Positions 21,268 to 34,321 are shown, counted from the first letter of the stretch. The stretch is 64,000 nt of DNA from Kalmusia sp. IMI 367209 (GCA_027946365.1 JAPEUQ010000003.1:1302001-1366000); one strand, 5' to 3'. Numbers and translations: made by a program. The notes: a model not told the origin generated them from the letters alone.

Positions 21268-24200
21268 AACGGAAAAGACATCGTAAGGACCAACAGATAC
21301 TAGCGTCCTCCTTTCTTTGAGACTATCATCAACCCATGATAGAATTACACACCGACATCATCATTCTTTTCGCCGTTCAACCATCCAAGATTGTGCGATT
21401 CACTATTGAAAGGCCGAGACTTACTAAAGGGGTCACAATAGGTGGACCAATTGGAGGTACTTTGTGTTTTCTGGACAACCTGAAGAATCGGCTTTTCAGC
21501 ACTGTGCGAGACTCTTAAACTATCGATCGTGTTGGAAACTCAAGAGTAATCCTATGCATTATTCAAGATGGCTTGATGCGTTGTGGGATGCGCTGCTCTC
21601 TTGACTGGTATCTATAGTCGATCTGGTCTCACAACTGCGGTAGCAGATAGAGCACAGGTTGCTACTATGCATGCGTTATAGCCTACGTCAGGCTGCTTGA
21701 GGTTGCGTTGTCTTTTGAGAAAATGGGCTGGATGATGAAAATGACAGCTGTCCAATTCGTCGGCTTCCAGATGTCGAGTTCGATGCAAGGTATTTCTCTT
21801 TTTAGAAGATATGGAGATTTGCGTAATGCTCTCTGCACGCATGCTGTACTGTAGCAAGAAAGGATTGCAATGTATCTATGTATAGTCTAGAGCAGCTGAA
21901 ATTCTTTCAATGGGGAAGCTCATTGCTTGGACTATTTATGAGTACTATTTCGTAACACGACCTGATACTTGGTCGCAGCAGCTGAAACTAATACAACTTA
22001 ATAATCAGAAAGATGCACAGTACGCACCGGCTGTCAAACGATTACTCGCGACTTCATGGGTGCCAAATCACGTACCAAGAAGATAAGCTTCCAGCTCTTT
22101 CTCGTTTGACTAGCACGAGAATTCCGATGGCCAAAGACTATAGCACCGCAGATTCAGAATAACTTCAGTAGTTACATGTTAAAAGTCTTACTACTTTTCA
22201 CCTAGAGTACTCTCCACGTGGGTTACCACGTTTTGTCGATTTCGCTCGAAGAAGATATGTGTATTGTCTGACCTTGGCCATAAAACGACTACTTGATATT
22301 TTTTTGATTCTATAGTTCGATATATCTCCCGGGAACTGCGAGCATCTGACCACCCGAGATGTACACTACCCCTTTGCGGGCATAGGCTGAGTTGAGACCC
22401 TTGACTTCCAACAAGAATGGTCCTTCTGCTAGACAAAGAGCATAACATGTAGCTCAGCATGAAGCTTGCAACACTGTCTATGCACCTGGTACTCAAAGTC
22501 TTCTAGTTCTAGGTAGAGCGTAATGGCATTGGGATATCCATAGGACCTCAGAAGTAGAAAAATTAGTTGGAATTGGCTTATGAAGATATTGATGGGTGGA
22601 ACTGAGGAGCTTCATTCTCGAATGAATTGCAATGCGTCATTACGAAATTCGAAGTGGTATATTCTCTTCCTATCTTTGTGATCAAGCGCATATATAATGG
22701 TGACGATCGCGCAGTCTCTGTAATCCAGCTCCGATATACTGCATGCGCGGAAACTAACATGGCATTGCTAAGATATACAACACGGTGCGGTTCTAAGAGG
22801 TTCCGATATGGACTCAGATGTTGTTTTTAGTGGGTATCTTTTACTTTATTTACAGTACAATTTCTAAACGTTGACGAAGCTTAATACCTCGTGTTCTAAT
22901 ACCATCACTTCACATTAGCACTGGGAGAGAGTTCTATAAACATCTATCACGTAAGGGACGAGTTGGAGACAAGTGTTTCGCGAATAAGTATGCTGGGAAG
23001 CCTGGCACCTAATGCGTCACCAAAACTTCCCTTAGTCTTGGACTAAGTCTGATGGATCATGACAACTTGAATTGCATGTAAGCTAAGTAAGCGTAATGTA
23101 AGTTAGCACTAGTTCCAAAGATATTTAAAAGAGATAGCAATTGAGAGCATGGCCTCGCATCAATTATGTCTTATCTCCAAGTACTACTCAACGAGAATCC
23201 TGATATTACATCACCCCAGGATCACATGGCTATGTAATGGGATCATTATCACGCGCATATACTCTCAATAAGAAGACAGTCAAATATACATCAACCCTCA
23301 GGTATCAACTGCGGTCAGTATTCTGTCTCAACGCAAATGCATTGTGCTCGCATCAATATCTATCTTTCTACCTGTCGCATCTAGCTCATGATACTTCAAG
23401 AAGGCTAATAAAAGACGAGTATCCTAAAGTCATGTGCGCTATCGTCGAAGTTTCGCATCTTAGCAATGGTGGTCGATATAGCAGTCCAAGATAATCCACG
23501 AGCTATATATTTCGGCTCCTGGTGTGATATTCTGCCCTGCGATGCCGGTGTTTGTCGCCTCAATGCCTACCGTATTGCTCTGATATTCCAAATGCTGAAT
23601 CATAGTCGACCAGGTACTCTCTAAAGGTTCACTGAAATCGTTGATCGTCTATCGTAGGGTAGAATGTCTTCGCATTCAACCATCGGCTTCTCTGAGGTCA
23701 GCTGGGGCTGACAAATTAGAGGTATAAGGAGAGAGCAGTGGAAGGATAAGGTTAGCCGCCCCTGGAGATATTTGCAAGAGGGATAAAGTGATGAGGGTAT
23801 CGACGGATGCTAATCATCACCCGATCCAACTACACCACCTTCCATAGTGTACCTATACACTCAATTGATTCTGCCTCCTTTTCGCATACGCAATTTACCG
23901 GCCCCAAAGCATAAGATACGCGAGCTGTTACCCCGACTGCCACTTACAGCAAATGTACCCTAGCCTAGTCCGAAAACGCATGAACCTGTGATAGCCATTA
24001 ACCCACACCACCTTTCCCGTCGGACACCAGGTACTCGAAACGCACGCATCTTGTCTTACATACCCCAGACGACCCCGTATAACAAGCGACAACACCCGAA
24101 TGGCCGGCAACATCCGTAGCTGAAGATCCTAGACTGAGCATGAATACAAAGCACAAGGCATACTCAAGAGGGCCAGGGTCTAAATCCAATTTTCGGAATG

Positions 24201-25718
24201 CGAGACGCTTACCGAGCGGCAATCGCCTTCGATACGAGTCGGGGATTTCTAATGTCCGCTTCCAGAACTAAGGGCGGAAGTATGCATGCATGCATGTATG
24301 CAGGACAACGGTAGGGCTCGATCTAACCGTGCAGGAACATTATGTGCTAGTCCGCAGGATTTGTGAAAGGGCATGACAACTCATTGGTAGCGTTGGGAAG
24401 GAAGAGTCAGGGGTATATTGAGCCTGAGGGCGTGCTTGCACGAGTGAAAAGTAGGACATAGACGCGCACGCACGCATAATAACGTGGCACGTACTGCATA
24501 AAGATGGGTTACATGGAGATATCCCCAGGAAAAACAAAAGGGTCTGCGTCAGGAGGTGTGCTGTGGGAGGGTCGACCGCGGAAATTTCGGCCTGGGGGGG
24601 TGCCGGCTGGTTTTGTCGTGCGAGTGAGTCGACCACTTACATGGCGCGCTCTCTATGTGAAAATTTGGCATTTGTCGTTATGGAGAGGCAGACTATCATT
24701 TCAATTAAACATTGCCACATTCATCAAGTCGTTGGCGAGGCGTACACTTGTCTAGAATTGGGGGCTGTAGGAGTGCTAAGTAGGCGTACATGGGGGTGGT
24801 AGTTGTGGTTCTCCTGTCAGTCGTACGACATGTAGATTCGCACAGTCCACTTGAGAATTACTCGTACCTGCATACTGCTAAGCTTTAGGTCGCCGGGAAG
24901 AAAGTGGAGCCTACTGACAGGGTGAGTAGACAATAGTCTAGCGACACTAAATACAACTATTGAAGTCTCGTTTTAGTCACGCTTGAATAGTGTGCTGATG
25001 GTCAACTGGCATGGTAATGAGGAGTCCGAGACAGAAGTACGTCTGGTGATATCATTGCCGAAAGATTCAAATTCATGTTTCTCGGTGGATTGATGCGACG
25101 ATTAGCTTGGCTAAAAGGGTTCAATAGTTAATTTTCCATTTCGAACATTCTCATCAGTTCACAAGTGTTTGCATGCAACATCTCGAGATAGGCTGCGGGC
25201 ATTGCGTTTCACTATTAAGAGAGCCATGCGAAGACGCTGTATATGCGAAGGCATATTTGGGTCAAAAATCCCTGCATCTCTCAATTCCTATCCGGAATTG
25301 AAGCTGATCTCAGCCGGACTGATGAAGCAAGACGATGCTGCGACAACAACTTCAAGGCTAACGCAAGGCGAAGTTGGGTTGCCCATGCAAGCTTATTGTG
25401 GAATGTAAAAGTCACCTCCATGTGAGACGCGGAGTTCGTTGCAGGCTTTCTTGCCTTTGGAAATGTATAGTTGGTGCAGCCTTGTGGGGAGCTTATCTCA
25501 GCAATGTTGGTGAGCGATGACGTCGAATCCGCCTTACAGACGCCCCGCGTTTCAGGTACCAAAATCCCGCGCTGAAACTTGGCATCTGTGCAAGCTCCGT
25601 TGCTCTTCAACTTCAACATTATTCCGTCCACACGACAAACCGCATTCGGCGACAAACACTCTCGTGCGACTGGCCAATTCGAAGTTAGTCTACCCATTCT
25701 CGTTTTCGAAGTTCCGTC
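21268..25718. other. Gene-poor DNA
   Basis: About 4.4 kb, moderately AT-rich, with no supported gene. A (GCAT)n-like stretch occurs near 24283-24302. No terminal repeats or transposase motifs were recognised, but diverged repeats could be missed by eye. Confidence 0.5.
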
Positions 25719-26906
25719 ATGCCACCCCACGAAGGTCTTGTCCACCTTGAAGAGTACGACTGGCGCGATTCCAATGTCGCATTGATCAATTCGGATATCG
25801 ATCATAAAGTCAAATACCAATCCGCTTCCACAGAGCCCGCTTGGAGTAATGGTACCGTTGGGAGCGAGCCTGGTCTATACATCTGGCGCATTGAAGACTT
25901 TGAGGTAGTACCGTGGCCTAAAGGGCAGTACGGATCTTTCCATGAAGGCGATTCTTACATTGTATTGAAGAGCGATCGAGTGAAGAAGACCGCGAACGAG
26001 GAAGAGAACAAGGACAGATTGGTGCACGACATTTTCTTTTGGCTTGGAAGCCATACTAGTCAAGATGAGGCCGGAACAGCAGCGTACAAGACGGTCGAGT
26101 TAGATGAATACTTGCATGGAGCAGCGACACAGCACCGAGAGTTACAAGTGGCGCCTTCAGATGCGTTCTCTGCCTTATTTCCCCGTTTGAAGATTTTGCG
26201 TGGTGGTGTACGCTCTGGTTTCACGCATGTCGAGATCAACGAGGAGTCAGAACATACAGATACCCTGTTGCGTATCTTTAAGCACCCAAGCGCCGCTGCA
26301 GGTCGCGACTCGATTCTCGTACACGAGGTTGAACCTACATGGCAGAGTTTGGATGAAGATGACGTATTCGTTCTTGATAAAGGTGACAAAATTTTTGTAT
26401 GGCAGGGCAAGAACTGCGCACCAATGGAGAAGTTGAAGGCCGCGCAGGTAGTGAATGACATGACTATTGCAAAGCATATCGAGGTAGAGGTCCTGAGTCA
26501 AGCGGAGTCTCGTTCGAAAGTTGTGGTTGATTACCTAGGCGGGGGCGATGTCAACCCACTCGAAACGAGATTCAAGTCCCCAAGACCAGTTTTTAGTGGC
26601 ACGGAGCGCGAAACGAAGAAGCTTTTCCGGCTAAGCGATGCGAACGGAGAGCTTTCTTTCAGCCTTGCCAAGGAGGGCAATGGAATTGGGGTCGGTGATC
26701 TTGACGAAAACGACGTGTTCCTGTTGGATGCAGGAAGGAACGTCTGGGTTTGGGAAGGGAAGGGAGCGAGCAGGGCGGAGAAGGCAATGTGGCTTAAGGT
26801 GGTGCAGAGATATGTTGCGCAACAGGAGGATGCAGCCGGAGTATCTTTTGCGAAAGTGTCGCAAGGCAACGAAGGCAGAGCTTTCGTCAATGCTCTTCAG
26901 GCGTAG
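25719..26906 (+). CDS. Severin/fragmin-type gelsolin-repeat actin-binding protein, 395 aa
   Basis: Intronless, 395 aa, the usual length of three-repeat severin proteins. Repeat 1 (about residues 45-160) has GLYIWRIEDFEVVPWPKGQ, GSFHEGDSYIVLKS and DIFFWLGSHTSQDEAGTAAY. Repeat 2 (about 190-290) has DSILVHEVEPTWQSLDEDDV and IFVWQGKNC. Repeat 3 (about 305-395) has KLFRLSDANGELSF, LDENDVFLLDAG and VWVWEGKGAS. Such proteins cap and sever actin filaments in a calcium-dependent way in the cytoplasm. The start MPPHEGLVHLEEYDWRDSNV is the family's normal N-terminus. It stands alone between two non-coding stretches. Confidence 0.9.
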   Translation: MPPHEGLVHLEEYDWRDSNVALINSDIDHKVKYQSASTEPAWSNGTVGSEPGLYIWRIEDFEVVPWPKGQYGSFHEGDSYIVLKSDRVKKTANEEENKDRLVHDIFFWLGSHTSQDEAGTAAYKTVELDEYLHGAATQHRELQVAPSDAFSALFPRLKILRGGVRSGFTHVEINEESEHTDTLLRIFKHPSAAAGRDSILVHEVEPTWQSLDEDDVFVLDKGDKIFVWQGKNCAPMEKLKAAQVVNDMTIAKHIEVEVLSQAESRSKVVVDYLGGGDVNPLETRFKSPRPVFSGTERETKKLFRLSDANGELSFSLAKEGNGIGVGDLDENDVFLLDAGRNVWVWEGKGASRAEKAMWLKVVQRYVAQQEDAAGVSFAKVSQGNEGRAFVNALQA

Positions 26907-29873
26907 GTTTACCTTTGTTAAAAGTGGACTCTTGGCTCACATTTGACTCACATTTGCTTCTGGGAACGGCCAAGGAATGCAGCCTTAGCAATCGTGATGA
27001 GTCCTGTGAGTGCTAATTTGCTTGAGATGGGCAATCTTTTAACACTAACGAATCCATAATTCTACGTCATGCAGTGTTAGAAAGCCGTTGTTCGCGTAAT
27101 TGAACTGGGATTTGGACCTGAGTGTGTGTATCGCACTGACTTCTAAGAATGGCCTAGCATGACTAAGTCTAAGATAGGATCTGACGAAACCCACACCTCG
27201 TACACTACGCTGCGAATAGCTTAGTGTGATCAATGTTAATAAAGATAATCGCTGCTCGTAGTGGATATTATGTGCAGCCTTCAGGAGAATAAAGCTCACC
27301 TGTCACTGGCCGGTCGTGTGCTTTGGTGATGGCAGGGCACCATGCCCCTATGGCTTTCCCAAAACAGTTCAGATGACGCTCTTTCAGGCAAGCGGCTCGT
27401 AGTGTGCTTAGGGTAATGAGCTGAACCACTGCTCCGGCGATGTGGTGACGAGCGGCAGGAACGTGGAAGCAGGTGAAAAACGTTGTGGCGTCGATCCTGG
27501 TCTTGAAACAGGTTGCGAAGACTACCGAGCTCATGGGTGATGCAAGGTGCCAATGCAGGGGCCGATGAAGGTCCATACCAAAGGCTTCAGAGGAGGATAG
27601 ACGGCGACCAGCATTGTCCCGATCTGACGGTGGATGCTTGGATCCCTGCGGGCGTGCCGAACTGAAGCGTAGACGGAGTTTTGGAATGTAATCCTGCTTT
27701 GCCCCGCATGTGCACTGCATTTTGCGAGTCGAAAAAGTGGTCATATAATAAGATGGCCCACTATAATGGGCAAGGCAGCCACTGCGAGGGATAGGCTGAT
27801 TCGTGGGTCGCTGGGCACCGTGCTCCACCGTTTGGGGCACTGTCGGACGCCCACCAACCCCGACCGTGCGAGGCTCTGCGCGACCGTGATGGGTCTACTA
27901 TGTATGCAGCCGTTACTGGTGCACGGCTCATACGGCTCCGTTGCCGTCCTCTGCACGCCGTCCCTTTGCTCGGCACCCACCCGCGGAGGCTAGCAACGTA
28001 GTCGAGCCACGAGTGTGCAATGTGCCATGCGCAATGCCCGCTGACGGTTGCTCTCACAAGCGAGGAAAATAGGGTGGTGACGGGTGGTGGCTAGGGCTTT
28101 TTTTGTGGGGCCCAAGGCTAAATGCTGTGCCGCTCGACTGCAGCGGTAGGGGGTTCGTTCGGTGTCCGCATACTCGACGCTTGAGGCGTGGGAGGGGGCC
28201 AGAAAAGACATTGCTCGCAAAACGAGCGTATATGGCAAGCGGGTTCCCCGTTGTGGGTTGGAGGTGAAGGCGACGTGGTTCGAGGAGGGCGGCGGTGGAC
28301 ACCTTCTACTACCGGCCACTAACGCGACGTTCGGGAAATGCCATTGCATACATAGCGCGGGCGCCAGGAGAGAGGCAAGCCGAGCCCGCTGTAGTGGCAC
28401 CGCGTCGCTCGTGGAGAATGGTTGTAGAGTGACGTCCAGACCCGGGGCTGGCGATGAAGATACAGCGCGGACGCTCGATCTGTACAATGGAGCCCAGCGC
28501 GTCAGGACAGGAAGCTGCCATGGAGCTCCGGGCAGGTACGCTAGCCGCATCGCTCGCCTTGTCGGCCCCGAGCGGTCATCCGTCGTGGGTTGCACCTTCT
28601 CTCCTAACCTTAACCTTAATCACACCTCACCAACACCATCACCGCCAACGCCGCATCGTGCCCGCGCACTGGGCGGACCAGGGCCGGACATCACGATCGC
28701 TACCGGCGGGAGGCTGCGGCCTACGCCCCGCTCGTCGCCTGCGCCGCTACTCTGCCCGCCCCGACCGTCCGTGTCAAACAACCGCCCATGTGTTTTCTAT
28801 GCAGCTCCCGGATTCAGCCTGACGCGCCTGACCCTATCCACAGCCGTTTCAACACGCTTCGGCGGGATGTGCCAGGGCACCATGCGTCTCCAACGCTCGT
28901 TGGTAATGGGCCAAGCTTTCTCCTCGACCACCGTGTGCTGCAAATCAAACCAGCACCTGGCCGCTATCCCCAGTCGGACCAGTGCTGCGCTAGCGCTCTA
29001 CTGCCCGACTCGGACTGCAATTTGTCAATCACAACGGTGCTTTTGTGAAGCGAGCCGCCGTCGACTTGGTCGTCGACTGCTTGCATCCTTGCTTGAGAGA
29101 ACTTGACAGAATCTGGCCTCTTTTGCGATCATTCTACACCGCCGTGGGGTCCGAGACCCCATACAGTGTACGAGCGGGGCGATACTAGCTATGCCGGCCG
29201 ACCGTAGTCACGGGCGATGGGCGATGTTCGCCCGACCCAGCGCAGACTACGAGGACATGTTCCCGGGTCCGACTGGCTGTGCCTGCGCTGCTCGTCGTAG
29301 TACGTTGAGTTGAAAGCTCTTCTCCGACTCCGTATCCGTGTGCCGTGTGCAGTCATAGAGCATTCAGCACCACACAGCCCTTTAATTCGACAAAGTGGGA
29401 GAGGCTTTGGTGTCATACAACGCCCATCGACTATTGCAACGCATACAGATCATTAGTCTACGGTCGGAGCTAAGGGGTGCAGTGCAACTGAACCGGGGGC
29501 CTCCCTATCTTACACTAGCTGGTAGGTGCTCACTATTTCGCATACCATTCCAGATTACCTGAGCTTTGTTGTACGCCGCAAGGCTGTATGCTTGATTCGA
29601 CGGCTGACCTAAAATAGGGTGCTGCCGGGCGTAACTTAGCCTCTTAGCCCTGGCGCTTCGCTCGTCACGTGAGCAAAAACCTTGGTTCCTATTCGCACGA
29701 AAACGGTTCACGGGTCATCTATTCCATGCCTACTCTCCGTACATCTACATACAAATGCCTTTTGGGATTCGCACGAGTTAGGCACTCAAACGCCTTCTGC
29801 CGCTAGGATCTCATTTTCGAAGCCCACTCTATACGCCCTTCCGGTGAGCCACGCAAGAACCATTAACCACGAA
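26907..29873. other. Long intergenic region with a second GC-rich island
   Basis: About 3 kb between severin and the Zn2Cys6 regulator. From about 27.3 to 29.4 kb it is GC-rich with long overlapping open frames on both strands (the longest 28162-29106 plus). These have no domains, no introns and compositionally biased translations. A CCTAACCTTAACCTTAA stretch near 28603-28619 is only loosely telomere-like. Confidence 0.5.
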
Positions 29874-32270
29874 ATGGCATCAAGGTACGACGGCCGAGGT
29901 GATGCCCCCACCATAACTCGTCGAAGACACGTACTGGCATGCGCGAGGTGCAGAGCAAGACGAGTAAAATGTGATCGCGCTCAACCAGCGTGCTCCAACT
30001 GCATCAAAGTTGGCGCCCTCTGCCAGCCAGTCCAGCAATCTGGACCATCTGGCGGGACTGCGCCGTCACGTCCGGGAAGTCGGGAACCGGTAGAGGGGAG
30101 CCGTCTCTCCAAATTGGAGGAAGAGGTGGCTCGCCTTTCAAGAGAAGTTGACAGCAAGTCACCCTCCCGCGAACCGTCGTATTCCCCTCCACCTCTCGAT
30201 GCCGGATCGCAACGGCTATCCACAAATTCTGGAAAGCTGGTTGAAGGACGGGCTCCCGGATACCTGAGTCCTTACTCGTGGGCCGTAGCCGCCGAAGAGG
30301 TGGGTGCTGCTCGCAGTATCCAAGTAACGCCTCGCTAACCAACTCCAGATCCTGCCGGGTGAAGCAATGGTAACTCAAGGGGTTATGGAAGCACACGTAG
30401 AGGAGTCCTTGGGCTCATCAACAGAAGAGACCCTACGTTTAATCGATGACCGGTTGCACGAGACTTTATTAGAAGCGTTCAGCCACCGAGTCGACCCAAT
30501 CGTCCGAGTCTTGCACTGGCCTTCATTCCAGGACAAGTGCAGCATTTTTAGACGAAGAAGGCGGTCACAGATACCGATGTCAACGGGTCCTTCATACACA
30601 AGTGCCTTCGCGCAAGAGGCACAGTTCTCTACACCACAACCATCACCCTTTCCAGACCCCACAATGCCAACCCTTCAGAGCTCATCTGTAGGAAATGACA
30701 AGTCGACGGCCATCGGCTCCGATCGCGCGTTCGCAACTCTATTGTGTGCCGTGTACTATGCTTCTATCATCTCGATAGTTCATGGGCCAAACCCTTCGGA
30801 TCTCGCCCAGAGCATCAACGCGGTTGGATTATGGTCTGCGTTGAGACGGGAGATGACATCAAGACTTAACATCATGGACGAAAGCTTTGTGCAGGCGGCA
30901 TCTATGGAATTCCTGCAGGCAATGGTGTTGTATCTGGTAAGTAATCAAACCCACTCCCTCATGATAATTTCGTTAACATACTAGCAAAGTCTGTCGAACT
31001 TGGCACCGTCAACCCGCAACGACAATGGTTGCAGCTTGGTACAACAATTCACATGGCTCAGTCGTTAGGTGTCCACCGGGATCCATCTACATTTGGCCTA
31101 AACCCCATCGAAATCGAGACTCGCCGTAGGCTGTGGGCGCAAATCTGCATTCTCGATGGCCGCCTTGCTGAACAGCTTTGCCGTGAGCCGGCTATCAATC
31201 CGGATACCTATGATATTGCTCTTCCATTAAGTCTTAGCGATCAAGGTCTTTCCGACTTAGACTTACAGAGTAGGCCTACGCATCGAGGCTCGGAGATGAA
31301 TTTCACAAGCTTTCAGGAAGTGGAAGATGCCCAAGAGCATGCTGTCCCATTCTCGTCAATGGCTTTATTGATAGTAGAAGCAGAGACCGCTAGGCAACAA
31401 CAACAACTCTTGTGCCTCCGCTATAATCCACGAGACCGTCCACTCCGGAATAGTTCTACCTCGCCTCAACTTGCAAGGCGAGCTATTCCCTTTTCCGGTC
31501 GCACTGACAGAACACAATGGGCCAATGAACTTCAAAGCCGTCTATCAACAAGGTATAACTGGGATCATTTCGATAGCTCAGATCCCATGCAATACTTGGT
31601 CGCGGAAATATGTCAAATAAATTTGCTCAAGATCAAGCTCATGGGAAGCATGACGCAGCGAAGAGAAATGCCCGCTCAAATTCCTTATGGGCATCCTGAA
31701 ATTCTTAGGTATGTATCTTTCGGTCCATGCACCTGCCATGACTTTGCTGATTGGTATAGCACATTCCATGACGCTCTGCATCTAGCGACGCGTTGTGCCG
31801 GCCTTACCCACCAGTACTCGAATTCACCATATAATTGGTACACAAGACGAGTTCGCGATGTATATTCTTGTTCATTTTTGGCAGTGGTTCTTGCCTCAGA
31901 ACAACAGCTTAGCGTAGAGGATACAAGCACAGCCTGGTCTGTTTTAGATCAACTCTTTCCCGCTGATGCCTCTCAACGACCTATGGAGCCTGGAATGCGG
32001 GAGACTTTGCTTGAGAAGATAGTAGCGAAAGCTCGCATGAAAAAACAGATGCGAGTTCATATCCCTGTTGGCTCACATCTTGGCGAGCAGGCAATGCACC
32101 CGCCCACTGGAGGGTTCGCGGCGCAGATTGCCCCTCATCCTCCAGTTACTTCCCCTACAAATTTTGGGCAAAGGGCTACCTTTCAAGCGACTACAAATAT
32201 TTTCGAAGATTGGGATGCTCTTGTGCAGGAGCAAATCTGGCCAGGAAGCCTACCGGGTGACAATAACTAG
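29874..32270 (+). CDS. Zn2Cys6 transcription factor with fungal-specific TF domain, about 747 aa
   Basis: Exons 29874-30299, 30349-30936, 30990-31708 and 31760-32270. The third intron uses an AAAG acceptor at 30989, because the nearer TAG (30984) gives an early stop. The fourth splice (51 nt) keeps frame either way and is therefore less certain. A binuclear cluster at about residues 24-50 reads CARCRARRVKCDRAQPACSN then CIKVGALC. Then comes a coiled-coil linker (LSKLEEEVARLSREV). The middle homology region is at about 340-420 with QWLQLGTTIHMAQSLGVHRD and ETRRRLWAQICILDGRLAEQ. The family binds CGG-containing elements in the nucleus. Its position 4.4 kb from a P450 and 12.5 kb from the A-T-TE enzyme makes it a candidate pathway regulator; that role is inference. 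Confidence 0.88.
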
Positions 32271-32547
32271 TGGGTATGACTTTCTCCCACTTTATTTCAT
32301 GAGCTCCTTTCACTTTCCTCCGCACATTCCATCATGTAAACATTGCCATGCCGCATGCCTTTTCAATTCTGGCATGTTCGTCGTTTTCTGTGCTATTGCT
32401 TCTCGTCGATCAACCTGGAGTTGCCACTTGTGCGCCTATGACATGACATGCGAAGCTACTTCCATTCGTCGATCCATACGTCTCCCTGCTTATTCATTTC
32501 CTTCCCTCGATTTCATTAACCAAACTCAAAGACGGACCAGTCACTAA

Positions 32548-33096
32548 TTGACCAGTTGCCAGTTCAGCCATACCCTCAGTCACGCAAACAGCCGAGCCTC
32601 TTCCCATGCTCAGTCTCAGCCCTTTGAACAATCTTCCCTAAGATATCATTCTTTACCCTCAACTCCACAGATAACGACCACCATTGTCCTCGACCCGCAG
32701 TTACATCCATCACTGCCTGTCAGTTCCGCGCCTCCTGTGAGAGAAACACAACTACGTACGCAGACCCTTGTATCTTCAGAGGCTTCGAGTCCAGGTGTAC
32801 GTTGGAGTCAGGGCTTGTACCCGAGATCCCCAACTCGAACACTCTCAACGCAAACACTTCCAGACAATCTATTCCAGAATAGTCAGCTATCAAGAAATTC
32901 ATCCTGGTCGGCCTCCCAGGACCAACTACAGGTCCCTGGAGGCCTCGGTCGAGAACGATCAATGTCCCAGCCACCACATGCCAATGAACCATCTAGTCCA
33001 ATTCCATTGGGAGGGCAAAGAAAGAGGAGGTCCGCATCCAACCTTGGTCCTAGGCCAGAGGGATCTAATCTGGGGTTTTCAACATCCAATGTGTAG
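32548..33096 (+). CDS. Possible Ser/Pro/Gln-rich coding exon of unknown parentage
   Basis: An open frame of about 180 codons with no proper ATG at its start, beginning just after a possible acceptor (TTGCCAG, ending 32567). The translation is Ser/Gln/Pro-rich and ends with PLGGQRKRRSASNLGPRPEG, the sort of tail found in fungal regulators. It could be a 3' exon of the Zn2Cys6 gene with a long (about 290 nt) intron, or a small separate gene with an unseen first exon. The Zn2Cys6 protein already ends naturally (EDWDALVQEQIWPGSLPGD), so neither option is settled. Confidence 0.3.
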   Translation: MTSCQFSHTLSHANSRASSHAQSQPFEQSSLRYHSLPSTPQITTTIVLDPQLHPSLPVSSAPPVRETQLRTQTLVSSEASSPGVRWSQGLYPRSPTRTLSTQTLPDNLFQNSQLSRNSSWSASQDQLQVPGGLGRERSMSQPPHANEPSSPIPLGGQRKRRSASNLGPRPEGSNLGFSTSNV

Positions 33097-34321
33097 GACA
33101 ATACAGAACTTGTAACACTTTTGGGTTTTCTAAAGCCAGTCCTCGTTACAAGGAGACACACACGCTCATCTTACGATAGGGGTCCCTCAGGGTGACTCTA
33201 CAAGCAGGATGATATGTCTCATGTGTTTCTGCATATCGCATCTCTCTTTTTGGCGATAAATGGTCGGTACATTAGAAACATGCAATCCTAGCGAGACTGC
33301 TAGCTAACACATGCCAATGCGATGATCGATTTATACAACGTGAACTTGTTCTATTGTTGATTTTGCTCCCAAACTTTGATCCGTGCCAATCATTCCGTTG
33401 CTTGTGGCTGCTTAGACGATGTCGCACGTGCTTGCGGATTGCGCTCTCTGTGTTGTCGACCCCACTCACCCCTCAGGCGTTGTCGCTCATCGCTAACCCC
33501 GGTGATAGGATTCATTCAATAGTGCCAAGTAGCAGCCATATGCTTGTCACTGGTCAGACTTGCATACGCCTGTAAGACATTGCACATCACAGGCTTCGCC
33601 TTTCTGCCGATGAGTCAGCTCACGGTCGTAGTCGCATCTCGCTTATTGTCCCGTTGCAGCCACACGCCTTGACAAGGACCTTACTAGATCCGGGTAACGT
33701 TCGTTCACATAGCCACAGCTGTCGCTTACAAAGATAGGAGGCCCTCATTACATGAATGTTACGTTGTCGAGACTGAAAAAGACATCGAGGGTGCGGGGCG
33801 TAAATATTCCGGCCCTTCCGCACCCATGACAACGGTACCGATAATGTATCCAGACCGATTAAGATGCAATTTTAACCGTCTTGATCATGCCGGCTCTTTG
33901 CTCTCTGTCCTATCAGCACCCAATACGAGCAGCTTGAGATCGTCGTCTTGCCTGCGCTTAAGCAGAATTTGGTTGTTTCCGCATAAGACATGCTGCAAGA
34001 GGTGGATTTAACGAACTCCTGAAGAGTTTCTCTCACATGCCCACATTGGATCAAGTGTCCAAGCAATGAGTGTCACGGCAGGACTGGGTTTCGACAACGC
34101 GATTGCTGAACACAAATGGGCTGCGCTACGGCAAGTGCTTGCCAGTGAACATCGTTGCCCGCATCGTGTAACGAGCATGCACATCGTGCTTTTATTGATA
34201 AACATAGCATTCATTTTCGGGCTGCATCCTTCAGCGTCCATCTTCATTTCTGCTTGTGCCGCAGCGATATCCTACTGTTTACGCGTATAAGGCACCTGTC
34301 CAGGTATACTCGTATCCGAAC
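33097..34321. promoter_or_regulatory. Upstream region of the P450 gene
   Basis: About 1.2 kb without genes. It contains the inverted repeat at 33789-33825 about 500 bp before the P450 start codon. The last 100 bp before the ATG are unremarkable. Confidence 0.45.
33789..33825. repeat. Inverted repeat with 8-bp arms
   Basis: Arms GGGTGCGG (33789-33796) and CCGCACCC (33818-33825) are perfect inverted copies separated by 21 bp that include TAAATATT and CCGG. Spacing of about two helical turns would suit a dimeric DNA-binding protein. This is a candidate site only. Confidence 0.5.

Noticed and set aside
28603..28619. Telomere-like CCTAACCTTAACCTTAA
   Set aside because: Not the TTAGGG repeat, only two or three degenerate units, inside a chromosome arm context.
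28162..29106. 314-codon plus frame in the second GC-rich island
   Set aside because: Biased composition, no domain or splice structure, overlapped by equally long minus-strand frames.
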